Of a DNA stretch of 51,972 bases, positions 43,776 to 51,794 are shown in pieces. Where the stretch lies: positions 1-51,972 of the forward strand of contig NZ_LRUJ01000036.1 of NCBI RefSeq assembly GCF_001548475.1, given 5' to 3'. Positions within the stretch are counted from its first letter, which is position 1. Each line of letters begins with the position of its first letter. Source of the DNA: Bordetella hinzii LMG 13501. GTDB lineage: Bacteria; Pseudomonadota; Gammaproteobacteria; Burkholderiales; Burkholderiaceae_B. Under the pieces are notes generated by a model, which saw nothing but the letters and a program-made list of their open reading frames with translations, did not search any database and was not told the origin of the DNA. The translations under genes were made by a program, and so were the position numbers.

Positions 43776-45281
43776 TTAATCTTCTTCGACGAAGGTTTCT
43801 TCCCGCTTCTTGCGGATGGCCGGCAGGGCGACCAGCACCACCAGGGCCAGGGCCAGGGCCAGCAGCGTGGCCGACAGCGGACGGCTGATGAAGGTCGAGA
43901 AGTCCCCACGCGACAGCAGCAGGGCACGGCGGAAGTTCTCTTCCATCATGGGGCCGAGCACCAGGCCCAGCAGCAGAGGCGCGCCTTCGCACTTCAGCTT
44001 CGCCCAGACGTAGCCGACCACACCGAAGGCCGCCGTCATGAAAATATCGAAGGTGTTGTAGTTGAGCGAGTACACACCGATGGTGCAGAACACCAGGATG
44101 GCCGGGAAGAGAATACGGTAGGGCACCTTCAGCAGCTTGACCCAGAGGCCGATCAGCGGCAGGTTCAGCACCACCAGCATCAGGTTGCCGATCCACATGG
44201 AGGCGATCAGGCCCCAGAACAGCTCGGGGTGGCTGGACATCACCTGCGGGCCCGGCTGGATGTTGTGGATGGTCATGGCGCCGACCATCAGCGCCATCAC
44301 GGCGTTGCCCGGGATGCCCAGGGTCAGCAGCGGGATGAAGGAGGTCTGGGCCGCGGCGTTATTGGCGGATTCCGGACCCGCCAGGCCGGCCGGGTGGCCC
44401 TTGCCGAAGCGCTCGGGGTTCTTCGAGATCTTCTTTTCCAGCGTGTACGAGGCAAACGACGACAGCACGGCGCCGCCGCCGGGCAGGATGCCCAGGGCCG
44501 AACCCAGGGCGGTGCCGCGGATCACGGCGGGAGCGGCTTCCTTGAACTCCTGCTTGTTGGGGTACAGGGAACCGATCTTGTCGGTGATGTCGACGCGGTT
44601 TTCCTTCTGCTCGAGGTTGGTCATGATTTCGGAGAAACCGAACACGCCCATGGCCACGATGGCGAAGTCAATACCGTCTTGCAGTTCAGGGATGCCGAAG
44701 TCGAAGCGGGCGACGCCCGAGTTCACGTCGGTGCCCACCATGCCCAGCAGCAGGCCGAGGATGATCATGGCGATCGCCTTGGGCAGCGAGCCCGAAGCCA
44801 GCACCACGGCGCCCACCAGGCCCAGCACCATCAGCGAGAAGTACTCGGCGGGGCCGAACTTGAAGGCCACCTCGGCCAGCGGGGGCGCGAAGGCGGCCAG
44901 GAGCAGCGTGGCCACGCAGCCGGCGAAGAAGGACCCCAGGGCGGCGATGGCCAGCGCGGCGCCGGCGCGGCCATTGCGCGCCATCTGGTGCCCGTCCAGC
45001 ACGGTCACCACTGCGGATGTCTCACCGGGCAGCGCGACCAGGATGGCGGTTGTCGAGCCGCCGTACTGGGCGCCGTAGTAGATGCCGGCCAGCATGATCA
45101 GGCCCGCCACCGGCGGCAGCACATAGGTGATGGGCAGCAGCATGGCGATGGTCGGCACGGGGCCGATGCCCGGCAGCACGCCGATCAGCGTGCCGAGAAT
45201 GCAGCCCAGCAGGGCGTAGGCCAGGTTTTCGGGGCTGATGGCCACCGAAAAACCCAGCATGAGGTTGTCAAACAATTCCAT
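43776..45281 (-). CDS. tctA: TctA, large membrane subunit, second copy
   Basis: A 501-residue paralogue of the 35021-36544 product. The repeats are GCILGTLIGVLPGIGPVPTIAMLLPITYVLPPVAGLIMLAGIYYGAQYGGSTTAILVALPGETSAVVT and GTALGSALGILPGGGAVLSSFASYTLEKKISKNPERFGKGHPAGLAGPESANNAAAQ. It keeps the canonical LPGETSAVVT that the other copy lacks, so the two probably serve different binding proteins. It is 21 bp downstream of tctB, and no tctC is linked. Confidence 0.94.
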   Translation of the reverse strand: MELFDNLMLGFSVAISPENLAYALLGCILGTLIGVLPGIGPVPTIAMLLPITYVLPPVAGLIMLAGIYYGAQYGGSTTAILVALPGETSAVVTVLDGHQMARNGRAGAALAIAALGSFFAGCVATLLLAAFAPPLAEVAFKFGPAEYFSLMVLGLVGAVVLASGSLPKAIAMIILGLLLGMVGTDVNSGVARFDFGIPELQDGIDFAIVAMGVFGFSEIMTNLEQKENRVDITDKIGSLYPNKQEFKEAAPAVIRGTALGSALGILPGGGAVLSSFASYTLEKKISKNPERFGKGHPAGLAGPESANNAAAQTSFIPLLTLGIPGNAVMALMVGAMTIHNIQPGPQVMSSHPELFWGLIASMWIGNLMLVVLNLPLIGLWVKLLKVPYRILFPAILVFCTIGVYSLNYNTFDIFMTAAFGVVGYVWAKLKCEGAPLLLGLVLGPMMEENFRRALLLSRGDFSTFISRPLSATLLALALALVVLVALPAIRKKREETFVEED

Positions 45282-45302
45282 GGCGAGTGTTCTCCTCTAG
45301 CC

Positions 45303-45758
45303 TTAGATAAACGACGGCCACAGCGGGAAGATCAGGCCCAGGCCCTTGATGAAGGCCAGGTACGTGAACACCACCAGGAAAATGCCGTTGGCCACCGCGA
45401 CCTTGAGGCTGAACTCATGGCTCGCCAGGCTGCTGAGCACGACCAGCAGGAAGACCGAGATATAGACGCCCAGGAGCTTGAGCACCAGGGCATAGACGAC
45501 GACGGAGCCAATGACCAGGAAGACAATGCGCCAGTCGAAGCGGTCGACGTGCGTTTCGGTGGCCTTCTTGGAAAGCGAGCCGATCAAGACGATCGCGCCC
45601 AGCAAGGCAAGGACGAGTCCCAGCCAGAAGGGGAAGTACCCCGGTCCCATGCGGGCCGCAGTACCCATTTGGTAGCTGCTGGCCTGCCAGGAGAATCCCA
45701 GTCCGAGGATGATGAACATCATCCCCGACCAGAAATCCTGTCGATTGCGTAGCTGCAT
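45303..45758 (-). CDS. tctB: TctB, small membrane subunit, second copy
   Basis: A 151-residue four-helix protein with the family pattern SGMMFIILGLGFSWQASSYQMGTAARMGPGYFPFWLGLVLALLGAIVLI followed by a short polar loop and three C-terminal helices. It precedes tctA. The region upstream carries phased direct repeats and a terminator-like hairpin, so its expression is probably tightly regulated. Confidence 0.92.
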   Translation of the reverse strand: MQLRNRQDFWSGMMFIILGLGFSWQASSYQMGTAARMGPGYFPFWLGLVLALLGAIVLIGSLSKKATETHVDRFDWRIVFLVIGSVVVYALVLKLLGVYISVFLLVVLSSLASHEFSLKVAVANGIFLVVFTYLAFIKGLGLIFPLWPSFI

Positions 45759-45835
45759 GATTGGTTGGCTCCTGTTTTACAGCGTGTAGATATGGTGCAA
45801 AGCCCGCCCCGGTGTTGGTCAGCGGCGACGGGCAC

Positions 45836-45857
45836 AAAAAAGGCACTTGGAGGTGCC
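45836..45857 (-). terminator. Terminator-like hairpin in the tctB leader
   Basis: GGCAC (45842-45846) and GTGCC (45853-45857) form a stem with a six-base loop. On the minus strand it is followed by six Ts (45836-45841). It lies 78 bp upstream of the tctB start, so it is either an attenuator in the tctBA leader or the end of a short leftward RNA. Confidence 0.6.
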
Positions 45858-45868
45858 ATTCGTTCTTA

Positions 45869-45922
45869 TTGAAAGCTTGGATCGCCTTGTTGAAAGCGAA
45901 ATTGCGCTTTTTTGAAGGCCGA
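45869..45922 (+). repeat. Three TTGAAAGC-type repeats, 21-22 bp apart
   Basis: TTGAAAGCTTG at 45869, TTGAAAGCGAA at 45890 and TTGAAGGCCGA at 45912 are direct repeats spaced 21 and 22 bp. They are 111-164 bp upstream of tctB on its antisense-facing strand and share the unit seen at 46043-46097. Confidence 0.7.
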
Positions 45923-46042
45923 ATGGTAATGGAGGGGACCACGCATGCAAACCCTGGGCTACACCAGATACACTGGGGTTTTCCCTCGGTTTTGGGCCAA
46001 ATAGGGGATGATCCGGGTCTATTCTGTAACCGCGGCGTCAGT

Positions 46043-46097
46043 TTGAAGGGCGTTTGAAAGCTTATTGAAAGTTTTAAGAAAGTTTGGCGAAAGCATG
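46043..46097 (+). repeat. Five tandem 11-bp repeats, consensus TTGAAAGYTTD
   Basis: The units TTGAAGGGCGT, TTGAAAGCTTA, TTGAAAGTTTT, AAGAAAGTTTG and GCGAAAGCATG follow each other without gaps, with GAAAG (GAAGG in the first) always in the same place. The 11-bp period is about one helical turn, so a protein could bind all copies on one face of the DNA. Arrays of this kind are typical of OmpR/PhoB-type regulators and, with TTTC heptads, of BvgA. Confidence 0.75.
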
Positions 46098-46239
46098 GGG
46101 TCTCATGCCGGGATGCCTCTGCCTTTCTCGCCATGACAGTCGTCTGGCAAAAAGCTTTCATGTGGTACTGAATATTGCCGTGTTTCTCAGCTTGCGTGAA
46201 GAGGCCCGAATCGGTTCCGGATGGTTTACGATAGCGCCC

Positions 46240-46686
46240 ATGCTGCAAGACCTCGATCAACTCGCCGCCCGCATCGGGCAATTGGTGCAACGCACCCGGC
46301 AACTGCACGCCGAGCGCGATGCGTTGCGTATTCGTCTGAACGACAGCGATGCCGAGGCGCGCGCGCTCAAACAGCGCTGCGCCGACCGCGAAGCCGAACT
46401 CCAGGCCCTCAAGGACCAGATGCGCGACCATACCGGTGCCCTGGACCTGTACAAGGCCGAGGCCCAACAGGCCGAAGCGGCGCTGCGCGAACAACTGGCG
46501 CGCGAATCCGCCGAACGCCTCGCGCTGGAGGCGCGGGTCTCGACGCGCGAAGGCGAGATGCAGCAGGCGCTCGCCGCGCGCGAGGCCGAATTGCAGCGGC
46601 TGCGCCTGGCCGCCTCCTCGGCCCGCGAACGCATCGACGCCGTGCTGGCGCGCCTGCCTGGCGCCGCGGCGGGAGAACAAGCCTGA
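46240..46686 (+). CDS. ZapB-like coiled-coil cell-division protein
   Basis: A 148-residue protein that is almost entirely one heptad-repeat coiled coil (LAARIGQLVQRTRQLHAERDALRIRLNDSDAEARALKQRCADREAELQALKDQ, continuing to residue about 130), with no membrane segment. It is longer than E. coli ZapB (81). Its stop overlaps the zapA start (ATGA), which supports a role in the Z-ring with ZapA, but coiled-coil resemblance alone is weak evidence. The ATG at 46240 starts the coil directly; the frame is open upstream over the repeat array. Confidence 0.8.
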   Translation: MLQDLDQLAARIGQLVQRTRQLHAERDALRIRLNDSDAEARALKQRCADREAELQALKDQMRDHTGALDLYKAEAQQAEAALREQLARESAERLALEARVSTREGEMQQALAAREAELQRLRLAASSARERIDAVLARLPGAAAGEQA

Positions 46687-46997
46687 TGGAACGCCTAGAT
46701 GTCTCTATCCTGGGCCGCGACTATTCGCTCGCGTGCTCAGCCGAAGAAAAGCCCGTCCTCCTGGCCGCCGTGCGCCATGTGGACCACCTCATGCTGCGCA
46801 TCCAGGGCACCGGCAAAGTCTCGAGCAACGAGCGAATCGCCGTGATGGCCGCCCTGCAGATCGCTGGAGAACTGCTCGCCATGAAGGCCCCCGACGGCCC
46901 GCTGGGCGGTTTGGCAGTCGGCGACTTCAAGCGTAGAATCGAAGAAATGAACCTGATGCTCGACGACGCCTTGTCGGGCCAGGAAAAGCTCATTTAA
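46686..46997 (+). CDS. zapA: ZapA, Z-ring associated protein
   Basis: A 103-residue protein that bundles FtsZ filaments. The N-terminal strand MERLDVSILGRDYSLACSAEEKPVLLAAVRHVDHLMLRIQGTGKVSSNERIAVMAALQIAGELL is characteristic, followed by a C-terminal coiled coil. It overlaps the upstream coiled-coil gene and is followed by 6S RNA, the same neighbour as in E. coli. Confidence 0.94.
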   Translation: MERLDVSILGRDYSLACSAEEKPVLLAAVRHVDHLMLRIQGTGKVSSNERIAVMAALQIAGELLAMKAPDGPLGGLAVGDFKRRIEEMNLMLDDALSGQEKLI

Positions 46998-47034
46998 GCG
47001 TAGTCAAACCTTCTTGGACACTGCGTTGTCAGTT

Positions 47035-47215
47035 TGTCCCTGCGGTGCTCGTGACTTGGCCATACATTCTCTGAACCGATGCTATCGGCATAATGGTTGC
47101 GGGAGTGTGGAGCTGGAGTGATCGTCACTTTGCTGACGAACCCGATGCTCTTCGGATCGCGACCACCTTGAACCTAAGGGTTCGAGATGCCGGCCTAGAC
47201 GGCACACGCGGGGCA
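47035..47215 (+). ncRNA. ssrS: 6S RNA
   Basis: About 180 nt starting 38 bp after zapA. The 5' end (TGTCCCTGCGGTGC) pairs with the 3' end (GCACACGCGGGGCA) to close the long rod. The 3' arm carries ACCTTGAACCTAAGGGTTC, closely matching the conserved ACCTTGAACCAAGGGTTC of E. coli 6S, and a central unpaired bubble lies between the arms. 6S RNA mimics an open promoter and sequesters sigma-70 RNA polymerase in stationary phase. The ends are approximate. The zapA-ssrS order is conserved in many proteobacteria. Confidence 0.93.
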
Positions 47216-47223
47216 TCTATCCC

Positions 47224-47255
47224 GGCAGGCCTGCTTCTTCGAAGCGCGGCCTGCC
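47224..47255 (+). other. Hairpin between 6S RNA and the SIMPL gene
   Basis: GGCAGGCC (47224-47231) pairs with GGCCTGCC (47248-47255), with an inner GCTTC/GAAGC stem. There is no T tail, so it may be a processing signal or weak terminator behind 6S RNA. Confidence 0.45.
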
Positions 47256-47309
47256 CCGGGGCCGGGCCCGCCCGGATCTTCTCCTGTCATTCCTCTCACA
47301 GGTTTCCAC

Positions 47310-48062
47310 ATGCACCGACCCTTTGCGTTTTCGCTGACCCGAATCGCGGCTGCCTGCTGCGCCACCTTGGCCTTCGCCGTGGCCCAGCCCAGCTTCGCGC
47401 AGACCGCCGCCCCGGCCGCCGCCGAAGCGCAGCGCACCGCGCCCGAACTCAGCCTGCAGGCTTCGGCGTCCTCCGAGGTCAAGCAGGACACAGTGCGCAT
47501 CAGCCTGTCGGTCGAGATTGAAGCGAATGACCAGGCCACGGCCGGCAAGCGGCTGACCGCGGCGCTGGATGACGTCGTCAAGCGCGCTCGCGGCGCCAAG
47601 AGCATCGATGTCCGCTCGGGCGGCTATAACGTCTGGCCCAACACCAACTCCAAGGGCAAGATCGTCAACTGGCGGGGCCAGGGCGAGGTAGTTTTGGAGT
47701 CCAAGGATTTCGAGGCAGCGTCGGCGCTGGCCGCCAAGCTGGGCGACAAGACCGCCATCTCCAATATTTCTTTCCTCTTGTCGCGCGAAGGCCGCGAAGC
47801 CGAGGAGCGCAAGCTGCTGAGCCAGGCCGCCCAGGCGTTCAAGGAGCGCGCCCTGGCCGCGGCCAATGCTTTCGGGTTCTCGGGTTATCGCCTGTCCAAG
47901 CTGGAGCTGGGCGGCGGCGGCGCGCCGGCCCCGATGCCGCGCATGATGGCGGCCCAGATGGCCAAGTCCGATGCGGCGTCGGCGCCGGCCCCGGGCGTGC
48001 CCCTGGAAGCCGGCGAAGTCACCGTCAGCGTTACGGTTGGCGGGACGATTGTCTTGCAGTAA
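47310..48062 (+). CDS. SIMPL-domain (DUF541) periplasmic protein
   Basis: A 250-residue secreted protein. It has a signal peptide (residues about 1-30, [20 protein letters not shown]) and a SIMPL domain (about 45-250) with [70 protein letters not shown] and the C-terminal [15 protein letters not shown]. coli relatives such as YggE are linked to oxidative stress tolerance; the molecular function is unknown. The gene converges with lgt, overlapping by 32 bp. Confidence 0.88.
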   Translation: MHRPFAFSLTRIAAACCATLAFAVAQPSFAQTAAPAAAEAQRTAPELSLQASASSEVKQDTVRISLSVEIEANDQATAGKRLTAALDDVVKRARGAKSIDVRSGGYNVWPNTNSKGKIVNWRGQGEVVLESKDFEAASALAAKLGDKTAISNISFLLSREGREAEERKLLSQAAQAFKERALAAANAFGFSGYRLSKLELGGGGAPAPMPRMMAAQMAKSDAASAPAPGVPLEAGEVTVSVTVGGTIVLQ

Positions 48063-48825
48063 GGACGAACAGCACCAGGCCGGCCAGGAACATGGGCAGT
48101 GACAGCCACTGGCCCATGCTCATGCCGCCGGCCAGCAAGCCCAGGAAGTTATCCGGCTCGCGCGTGAATTCCACCAGGAACCTGAAAGCGCCGTAGCCCA
48201 TCAGGAACATCGCGCTGACCTGGCCGGTAGGGCGCGGTCTGCTCGAAAACCACCACAGCAGCACAAACAGCACCAGGCCTTCCAGGCCCAGTTCATAGAG
48301 CTGCGAGGGATGGCGCGGCAGGTTGTCGCCGGACTGCGGGAAAATCATTGCCCAGGACACCGTGGTCGGGCGGCCCCAGAGCTCTCCGTTGATGAAATTG
48401 CCCAGGCGTCCCGCGCCCAGGCCCAGGGGGATAAGCGGCGCGATGAAATCGCTGATGGTAAAAAAGCTCACGCCTTTCTTGCGCGCGAAGAACAGCATCA
48501 CCAGGATGACGCCGATCAGCCCGCCATGGAAGGACATGCCGCCTTCCCACAGGAAGGCGATCTCCAGCGGGTGGCTGAGGTAGTAGCCCGGCTTGTAGAA
48601 CAGCACATAGCCCAGTCGGCCGCCCAGCACCACGCCCAGCACGCTGTAGAAGATCAGGTCTTCGAGATCCTTGGGCGTCAGGTTGCCGCCTTGACCGCGC
48701 TTGATGCGGTAGCGGCCCAGCAAATAGACCAGGGCAAAAGCCAGCAGGTACATCAGGCCGTACCAATGAACGGCCAGCGGACCCAGGCGCAAGGCGACGG
48801 GATCGAATTGAGGTGCTTGAAGCAT
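48031..48825 (-). CDS. lgt: Lgt, prolipoprotein diacylglyceryl transferase
   Basis: A 264-residue inner-membrane enzyme that adds diacylglycerol to the lipobox Cys of prolipoproteins, the first step of maturation for the lipoproteins in this window (Pal, the outer-membrane factor). Motifs are the N-terminal [34 protein letters not shown] with the conserved Arg, the FHGGLIGV segment and [16 protein letters not shown], the Lgt signature. Seven helices are predicted. Confidence 0.96.
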   Translation of the reverse strand: MLQAPQFDPVALRLGPLAVHWYGLMYLLAFALVYLLGRYRIKRGQGGNLTPKDLEDLIFYSVLGVVLGGRLGYVLFYKPGYYLSHPLEIAFLWEGGMSFHGGLIGVILVMLFFARKKGVSFFTISDFIAPLIPLGLGAGRLGNFINGELWGRPTTVSWAMIFPQSGDNLPRHPSQLYELGLEGLVLFVLLWWFSSRPRPTGQVSAMFLMGYGAFRFLVEFTREPDNFLGLLAGGMSMGQWLSLPMFLAGLVLFVLTARQSSRQP

Positions 48826-48997
48826 GGGCGGTCTGTGAAAGAATTTGTTCGATGATAACCGGCGCTGATGTCATCCGTGGCAAGCGCAGTTGCACAGACT
48901 GCCCGCGGCGGGATTCGTTCCGCGCCCCATTCTCGGTTACCATCCATGCGGTCGGGGCTGTTCCGGCCGGTATCCTCTGTCGTGGAATTCCGTCGTT

Positions 48998-49333
48998 ATG
49001 TATTTGAATCTCAAACGGGTCCTGGGCGGCGCGGCGCTGCTGCTGGCCGCCTCGGTCCAGGCGCAGACCACGGGCCTGGACCTGGCCAAGAGCAAAGCCT
49101 GTATGGCTTGCCACCAGGTGGACAGCAAGCGGGTAGGGCCGCCGCTGAGCAGCGTGGCCGGGCGTTATGCCGGGCAGCCCGAGGCGGTCGACTATCTGGC
49201 CAACAAGATACGCAACGGCGGGCGCGGCGCCTGGGGCGCCGTGCCCATGCCGGCACAGTCGCAGGTCTCGCCCGACGAGGCCAGGCAGCTGGCGCAATGG
49301 ATACTGACGCTGGCGCCGGCCAAGAAACCCTGA
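48998..49333 (+). CDS. Periplasmic monohaem c-type cytochrome
   Basis: A 111-residue cytochrome of the c551/c552 class I type. The signal peptide (about 1-21) ends in SVQAQ. The haem motif is CMACH (KACMACHQVDSKRVGP) and the distal Met ligand is likely in GAVPMPAQ. It would carry electrons to a terminal oxidase or reductase. The ATG at 48998 gives a normal signal; the frame is open further upstream without sense. It precedes msrA by 15 bp, so the two may be cotranscribed. Confidence 0.9.
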   Translation: MYLNLKRVLGGAALLLAASVQAQTTGLDLAKSKACMACHQVDSKRVGPPLSSVAGRYAGQPEAVDYLANKIRNGGRGAWGAVPMPAQSQVSPDEARQLAQWILTLAPAKKP

Positions 49334-49348
49334 TTTCAAGGAATCATC

Positions 49349-49906
49349 ATGTCTGAATCCCCAACTCGTCCCGGCATGGAGGTCGCGGTGCTGGGCGGCG
49401 GCTGCTTCTGGTGCGTCGAGGCGGTGTTCAAGGACTTGCGCGGCGTCGAAAGCGTCTTGCCCGGCTATGCCGGCGGCCACGTCGATCATCCCAGCTATCA
49501 GCAGGTGTGCAACAAGGACACCGGCCATATCGAAGTGGCGCGCGTGGAGTTCGACCCGGCGCAGCTGAGCTATGCCGATCTATTGCGCGTATTCTTCGCC
49601 ACCCACGATCCGACCACGCCCGGCCGCCAGGGCAATGACGTCGGTCCGCAGTATGAGTCGGCCATCTTCTGGCAGGACGAGGCCCAGCGGGAACAGGCCC
49701 AGGCCGTGATCGCCGAGGTCAACGCGGCGCATATCTATGACGCGCCCATCGTCACCAAGCTGCTGGCGCCCGCGAGATTCTGGCCGGCCGAGGACTATCA
49801 TCGCGATTACTTCGCGCTCCATCCCGAGCAAGGTTATTGCCAATTCGTGATCGCTCCGAAAGTGGCGAAGTTCCGCAAGCAATTCCATGACCGCCTGAAG
49901 CGCTGA
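49349..49906 (+). CDS. msrA: Peptide methionine sulfoxide reductase MsrA
   Basis: A 185-residue reductase of methionine-S-sulfoxide. The catalytic motif is GGGCFWCVEAVF, with a Cys in the position that is Gly or Thr in many MsrAs; the family sequence YAGGHVDHPSYQQVCNKDTGHIEVARVEFDP and the Asp/Glu/Tyr residues of YDAPIVTKLLAPARFWPAEDYHRDY follow. No signal peptide, so cytoplasmic. Confidence 0.95.
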   Translation: MSESPTRPGMEVAVLGGGCFWCVEAVFKDLRGVESVLPGYAGGHVDHPSYQQVCNKDTGHIEVARVEFDPAQLSYADLLRVFFATHDPTTPGRQGNDVGPQYESAIFWQDEAQREQAQAVIAEVNAAHIYDAPIVTKLLAPARFWPAEDYHRDYFALHPEQGYCQFVIAPKVAKFRKQFHDRLKR

Positions 49907-49924
49907 GGCGCGGGCGCGGAAAGC

Positions 49925-49956
49925 CCAAGCCCCCTTTCGGGGGCTTGGTCGTTTTT
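49925..49956 (+). terminator. Terminator after msrA
   Basis: A 10-bp perfect stem, CCAAGCCCCC (49925-49934) with GGGGGCTTGG (49939-49948), has a TTTC loop and a T-rich tail (TCGTTTTT). It may also stop the convergent hppD transcript, whose stop is at 49962. Confidence 0.9.
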
Positions 49957-49961
49957 GTGCC

Positions 49962-51074
49962 TCAGTCTACGGACTTGACCACGCCGCGGCGCATCTGGTC
50001 GAGTTCGATCGATTCGAACAAGGCCTTGAAGTTGCCTTCGCCGAAACCGTCGTTGCCCTTGCGTTGGATGATCTCGAAGAAGATGGGGCCGATCTGGTTC
50101 TCGGTGAAGATCTGCAGCAGCAGGCCGCCGCCGGGCGCGCCGTCCAGCAGGATGCGGTTCTTCTGCAGGCGGTCGACGTCTTCGCCATGTTGCGGCAGGC
50201 GGCGGTCCAGCAGTTCGTAATACGTGTCGGGCGTATCCAGGAACACAACGCCGTTTTTGCGCAGCTGCTCGATGGTTTGGTAGATATTCTCCGTCGCCAT
50301 CGCGATGTGCTGGATGCCTTCGCCGCGGTAGAGATCCAGATACTCCTGGATCTGGCCTTTTTCTTCGGTGCCTTCCTCGTTGATCGGGATGCGGATATTG
50401 CCGCAGGGCGAAGTCATGGCCTTGGACTTCACGCCCGTCACCTTGCCCTCGATGTCGAAGTAGCGCACTTCGCGGAAGTTGAACAGGCGCTCATAGAATT
50501 CGGCCCACTCCGCCATGCGGCCCTTGTGCACATTGTGCGTCAGGTGATCGACCAGGGTCAGGCCGGCGCCGGCGTGGGTCAGGTCTTCCTGTGCGTGGGC
50601 CGGGTCCAGCGGTTCGAAGTCGACGTCATAAATGCTGATGTCGCCGATGCCGCCATGGCCGTTCTTGCCGCGCCAGCGGTCCACCAGGTAAATGAGCGAG
50701 TCGCCGATGCCCTTGATGGCGGGGATGTTCAATTCCATCGGGCCGCTGTGCGAGTCGAAGCCCCAGGCGCCCAGCTCCAGCGCGCGCTTATAGGCGCGGG
50801 CCGCGTCATCGACGCGAAAACCGATGGCGCAGATTGACGGGCCGTGCAGCCGGGCGAAGCGTTGCGCGAAGGAATCCGGTTCGGCATTGATCAGGAAATT
50901 GATGCCGCCCTGGCGATACAGGGTCACGTCCTTGTGGCGGTGCTTGGCGATGGCCTTGAAGCCGAGCAGCTCGAACACCTTGCGCAGGGCAATGGGATCG
51001 GGGGCGGTGTATTCAATGAATTCGAAGCCGGCGGTGCCCATGGGGTTGTCCCAGGGCTGGAATTGCGTGCTCAT
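49962..51074 (-). CDS. hppD: 4-hydroxyphenylpyruvate dioxygenase
   Basis: A 370-residue Fe(II) dioxygenase that makes homogentisate in tyrosine degradation. The C-terminal catalytic barrel has the iron ligands in LVDHLTHNV (His), GIQHIAM (His) and IFFEIIQRKG (Glu); the conserved C-terminal NFKALFESIELDQMRRGV is complete. The start at 51074 (MSTQFQPWDNPMGTAGFEFIEY) is preceded by AGGGAGCG. It is divergent from an Lrp-family regulator that probably controls it. No hmgA or fahA gene is adjacent in the window. Confidence 0.96.
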   Translation of the reverse strand: MSTQFQPWDNPMGTAGFEFIEYTAPDPIALRKVFELLGFKAIAKHRHKDVTLYRQGGINFLINAEPDSFAQRFARLHGPSICAIGFRVDDAARAYKRALELGAWGFDSHSGPMELNIPAIKGIGDSLIYLVDRWRGKNGHGGIGDISIYDVDFEPLDPAHAQEDLTHAGAGLTLVDHLTHNVHKGRMAEWAEFYERLFNFREVRYFDIEGKVTGVKSKAMTSPCGNIRIPINEEGTEEKGQIQEYLDLYRGEGIQHIAMATENIYQTIEQLRKNGVVFLDTPDTYYELLDRRLPQHGEDVDRLQKNRILLDGAPGGGLLLQIFTENQIGPIFFEIIQRKGNDGFGEGNFKALFESIELDQMRRGVVKSVD

Positions 51075-51184
51075 GGCTGCGCTCCCTTGTCTCTTTAGTT
51101 TGGGGTATGTAAAAGCCAAATTCTAGGCATTTGGCGCGGCAGCCGATTGCGAAAATGGCGGAACACGTCCTATCATCGGCAATT

Positions 51185-51200
51185 CAATTGCGCAAAATTG
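51185..51200. promoter_or_regulatory. Candidate Lrp-type site between hppD and its regulator
   Basis: CAATTGCGCAAAATTG is a near-palindrome (arms CAATT and AATTG, inner TTGCGCAA) in the AT-richer part of the 143-bp divergent gap, 18 bp before the regulator start. This is typical placement for Lrp/AsnC autoregulation. Confidence 0.5.
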
Positions 51201-51217
51201 ATGATTTGGGGTGGAAT

Positions 51218-51694
51218 ATGACCGAAACTGGATTGGACAGGACAGATCGCAGAATCCTGGCTGAATTGCAGCGCGATGGGAGGCTGAGCAACCAGGAGCT
51301 GGCCGACCGTGTCTCTCTCTCGCCCAGTCCTTGTCTGCGCCGGGTGCGCCGGCTCGAAGAGCAAGGCTATATAAAACGCTATGCGGCCCTGGTCGATGCC
51401 GACAAGGTCGGCCTGGGTCTGCTGGCCTATGTGACGATCCGCCTGAACAAGCATGTCGGCGGCAGCCACGCCTCCATGGCCGACTTCCATCGGGATGTCC
51501 AGCTCTGGCCCGAAGTGGTGGAGTGCTATGCCATGTCCGGCGATATGGATTATCTGCTGCGCATCCAGGTGCAGGACCTGGCCCACTTCTCCCGGTTTGC
51601 CATGGATACCCTGATGCTGCATCCGGCCGTGGTCGATATGAAATCCTTCTTCGCCCTGCAGCAAATCAAGGAGACCACCGAACTGCATGTATAG
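51218..51694 (+). CDS. Lrp/AsnC-family regulator beside hppD
   Basis: A 158-residue regulator. The helix-turn-helix is LDRTDRRILAELQRDGRLSNQELADRVSLSPSPCLRRVRRLEEQGYIKRY, and the RAM domain follows (about 75-150; VVECYAMSGDMDYLLRIQVQDL). It is close to classical Lrp in its RAM sequence but has its own specificity. Divergent from hppD, so aromatic amino-acid or hydroxyphenylpyruvate control of hppD is inferred. Start at the ATG at 51218; upstream codons in frame are not family-like. Confidence 0.92.
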   Translation: MTETGLDRTDRRILAELQRDGRLSNQELADRVSLSPSPCLRRVRRLEEQGYIKRYAALVDADKVGLGLLAYVTIRLNKHVGGSHASMADFHRDVQLWPEVVECYAMSGDMDYLLRIQVQDLAHFSRFAMDTLMLHPAVVDMKSFFALQQIKETTELHV

Positions 51695-51713
51695 GCGGCC
51701 ACCTGGGATGCTC

Positions 51714-51729
51714 CCCCTATATATAGGGG
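51714..51729. repeat. Perfect 16-bp palindrome CCCC-TATATATA-GGGG
   Basis: This fully self-complementary sequence lies 19 bp after the Lrp stop codon, with near-symmetric flanks (CTC before, GAG after, one extra C). It has no T tail, so it is not a standard terminator. A protein-binding site is a possible reading. Confidence 0.5.
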
Positions 51730-51794
51730 AGGGCGCGCAAACCGGGGACGCAGAATGGGCGAGGCCAGAAGATTTTTGCGGTTTTCCGAGAAAA

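Larger units (their letters stand above)
45759..46239. other. 480-bp non-coding region with repeated elements
   Basis: No convincing gene on either strand. It separates the leftward tctBA operon from the rightward cell-division pair. Contents are a terminator-like hairpin on the minus strand (45836-45857), three TTGAAAGC-type repeats about two helical turns apart (45869-45922), five 11-bp tandem repeats (46043-46097) and one inverse copy TGAAAGC (reading GCTTTCA at 46154-46160). Confidence 0.7.

Noticed and set aside
43746-45752. A 668-codon open frame on the plus strand opposite the second tctBA
   Set aside because: It is the reverse frame of two well-conserved membrane proteins and has His/Gln/Asp-rich composition without motifs or a plausible start signal.
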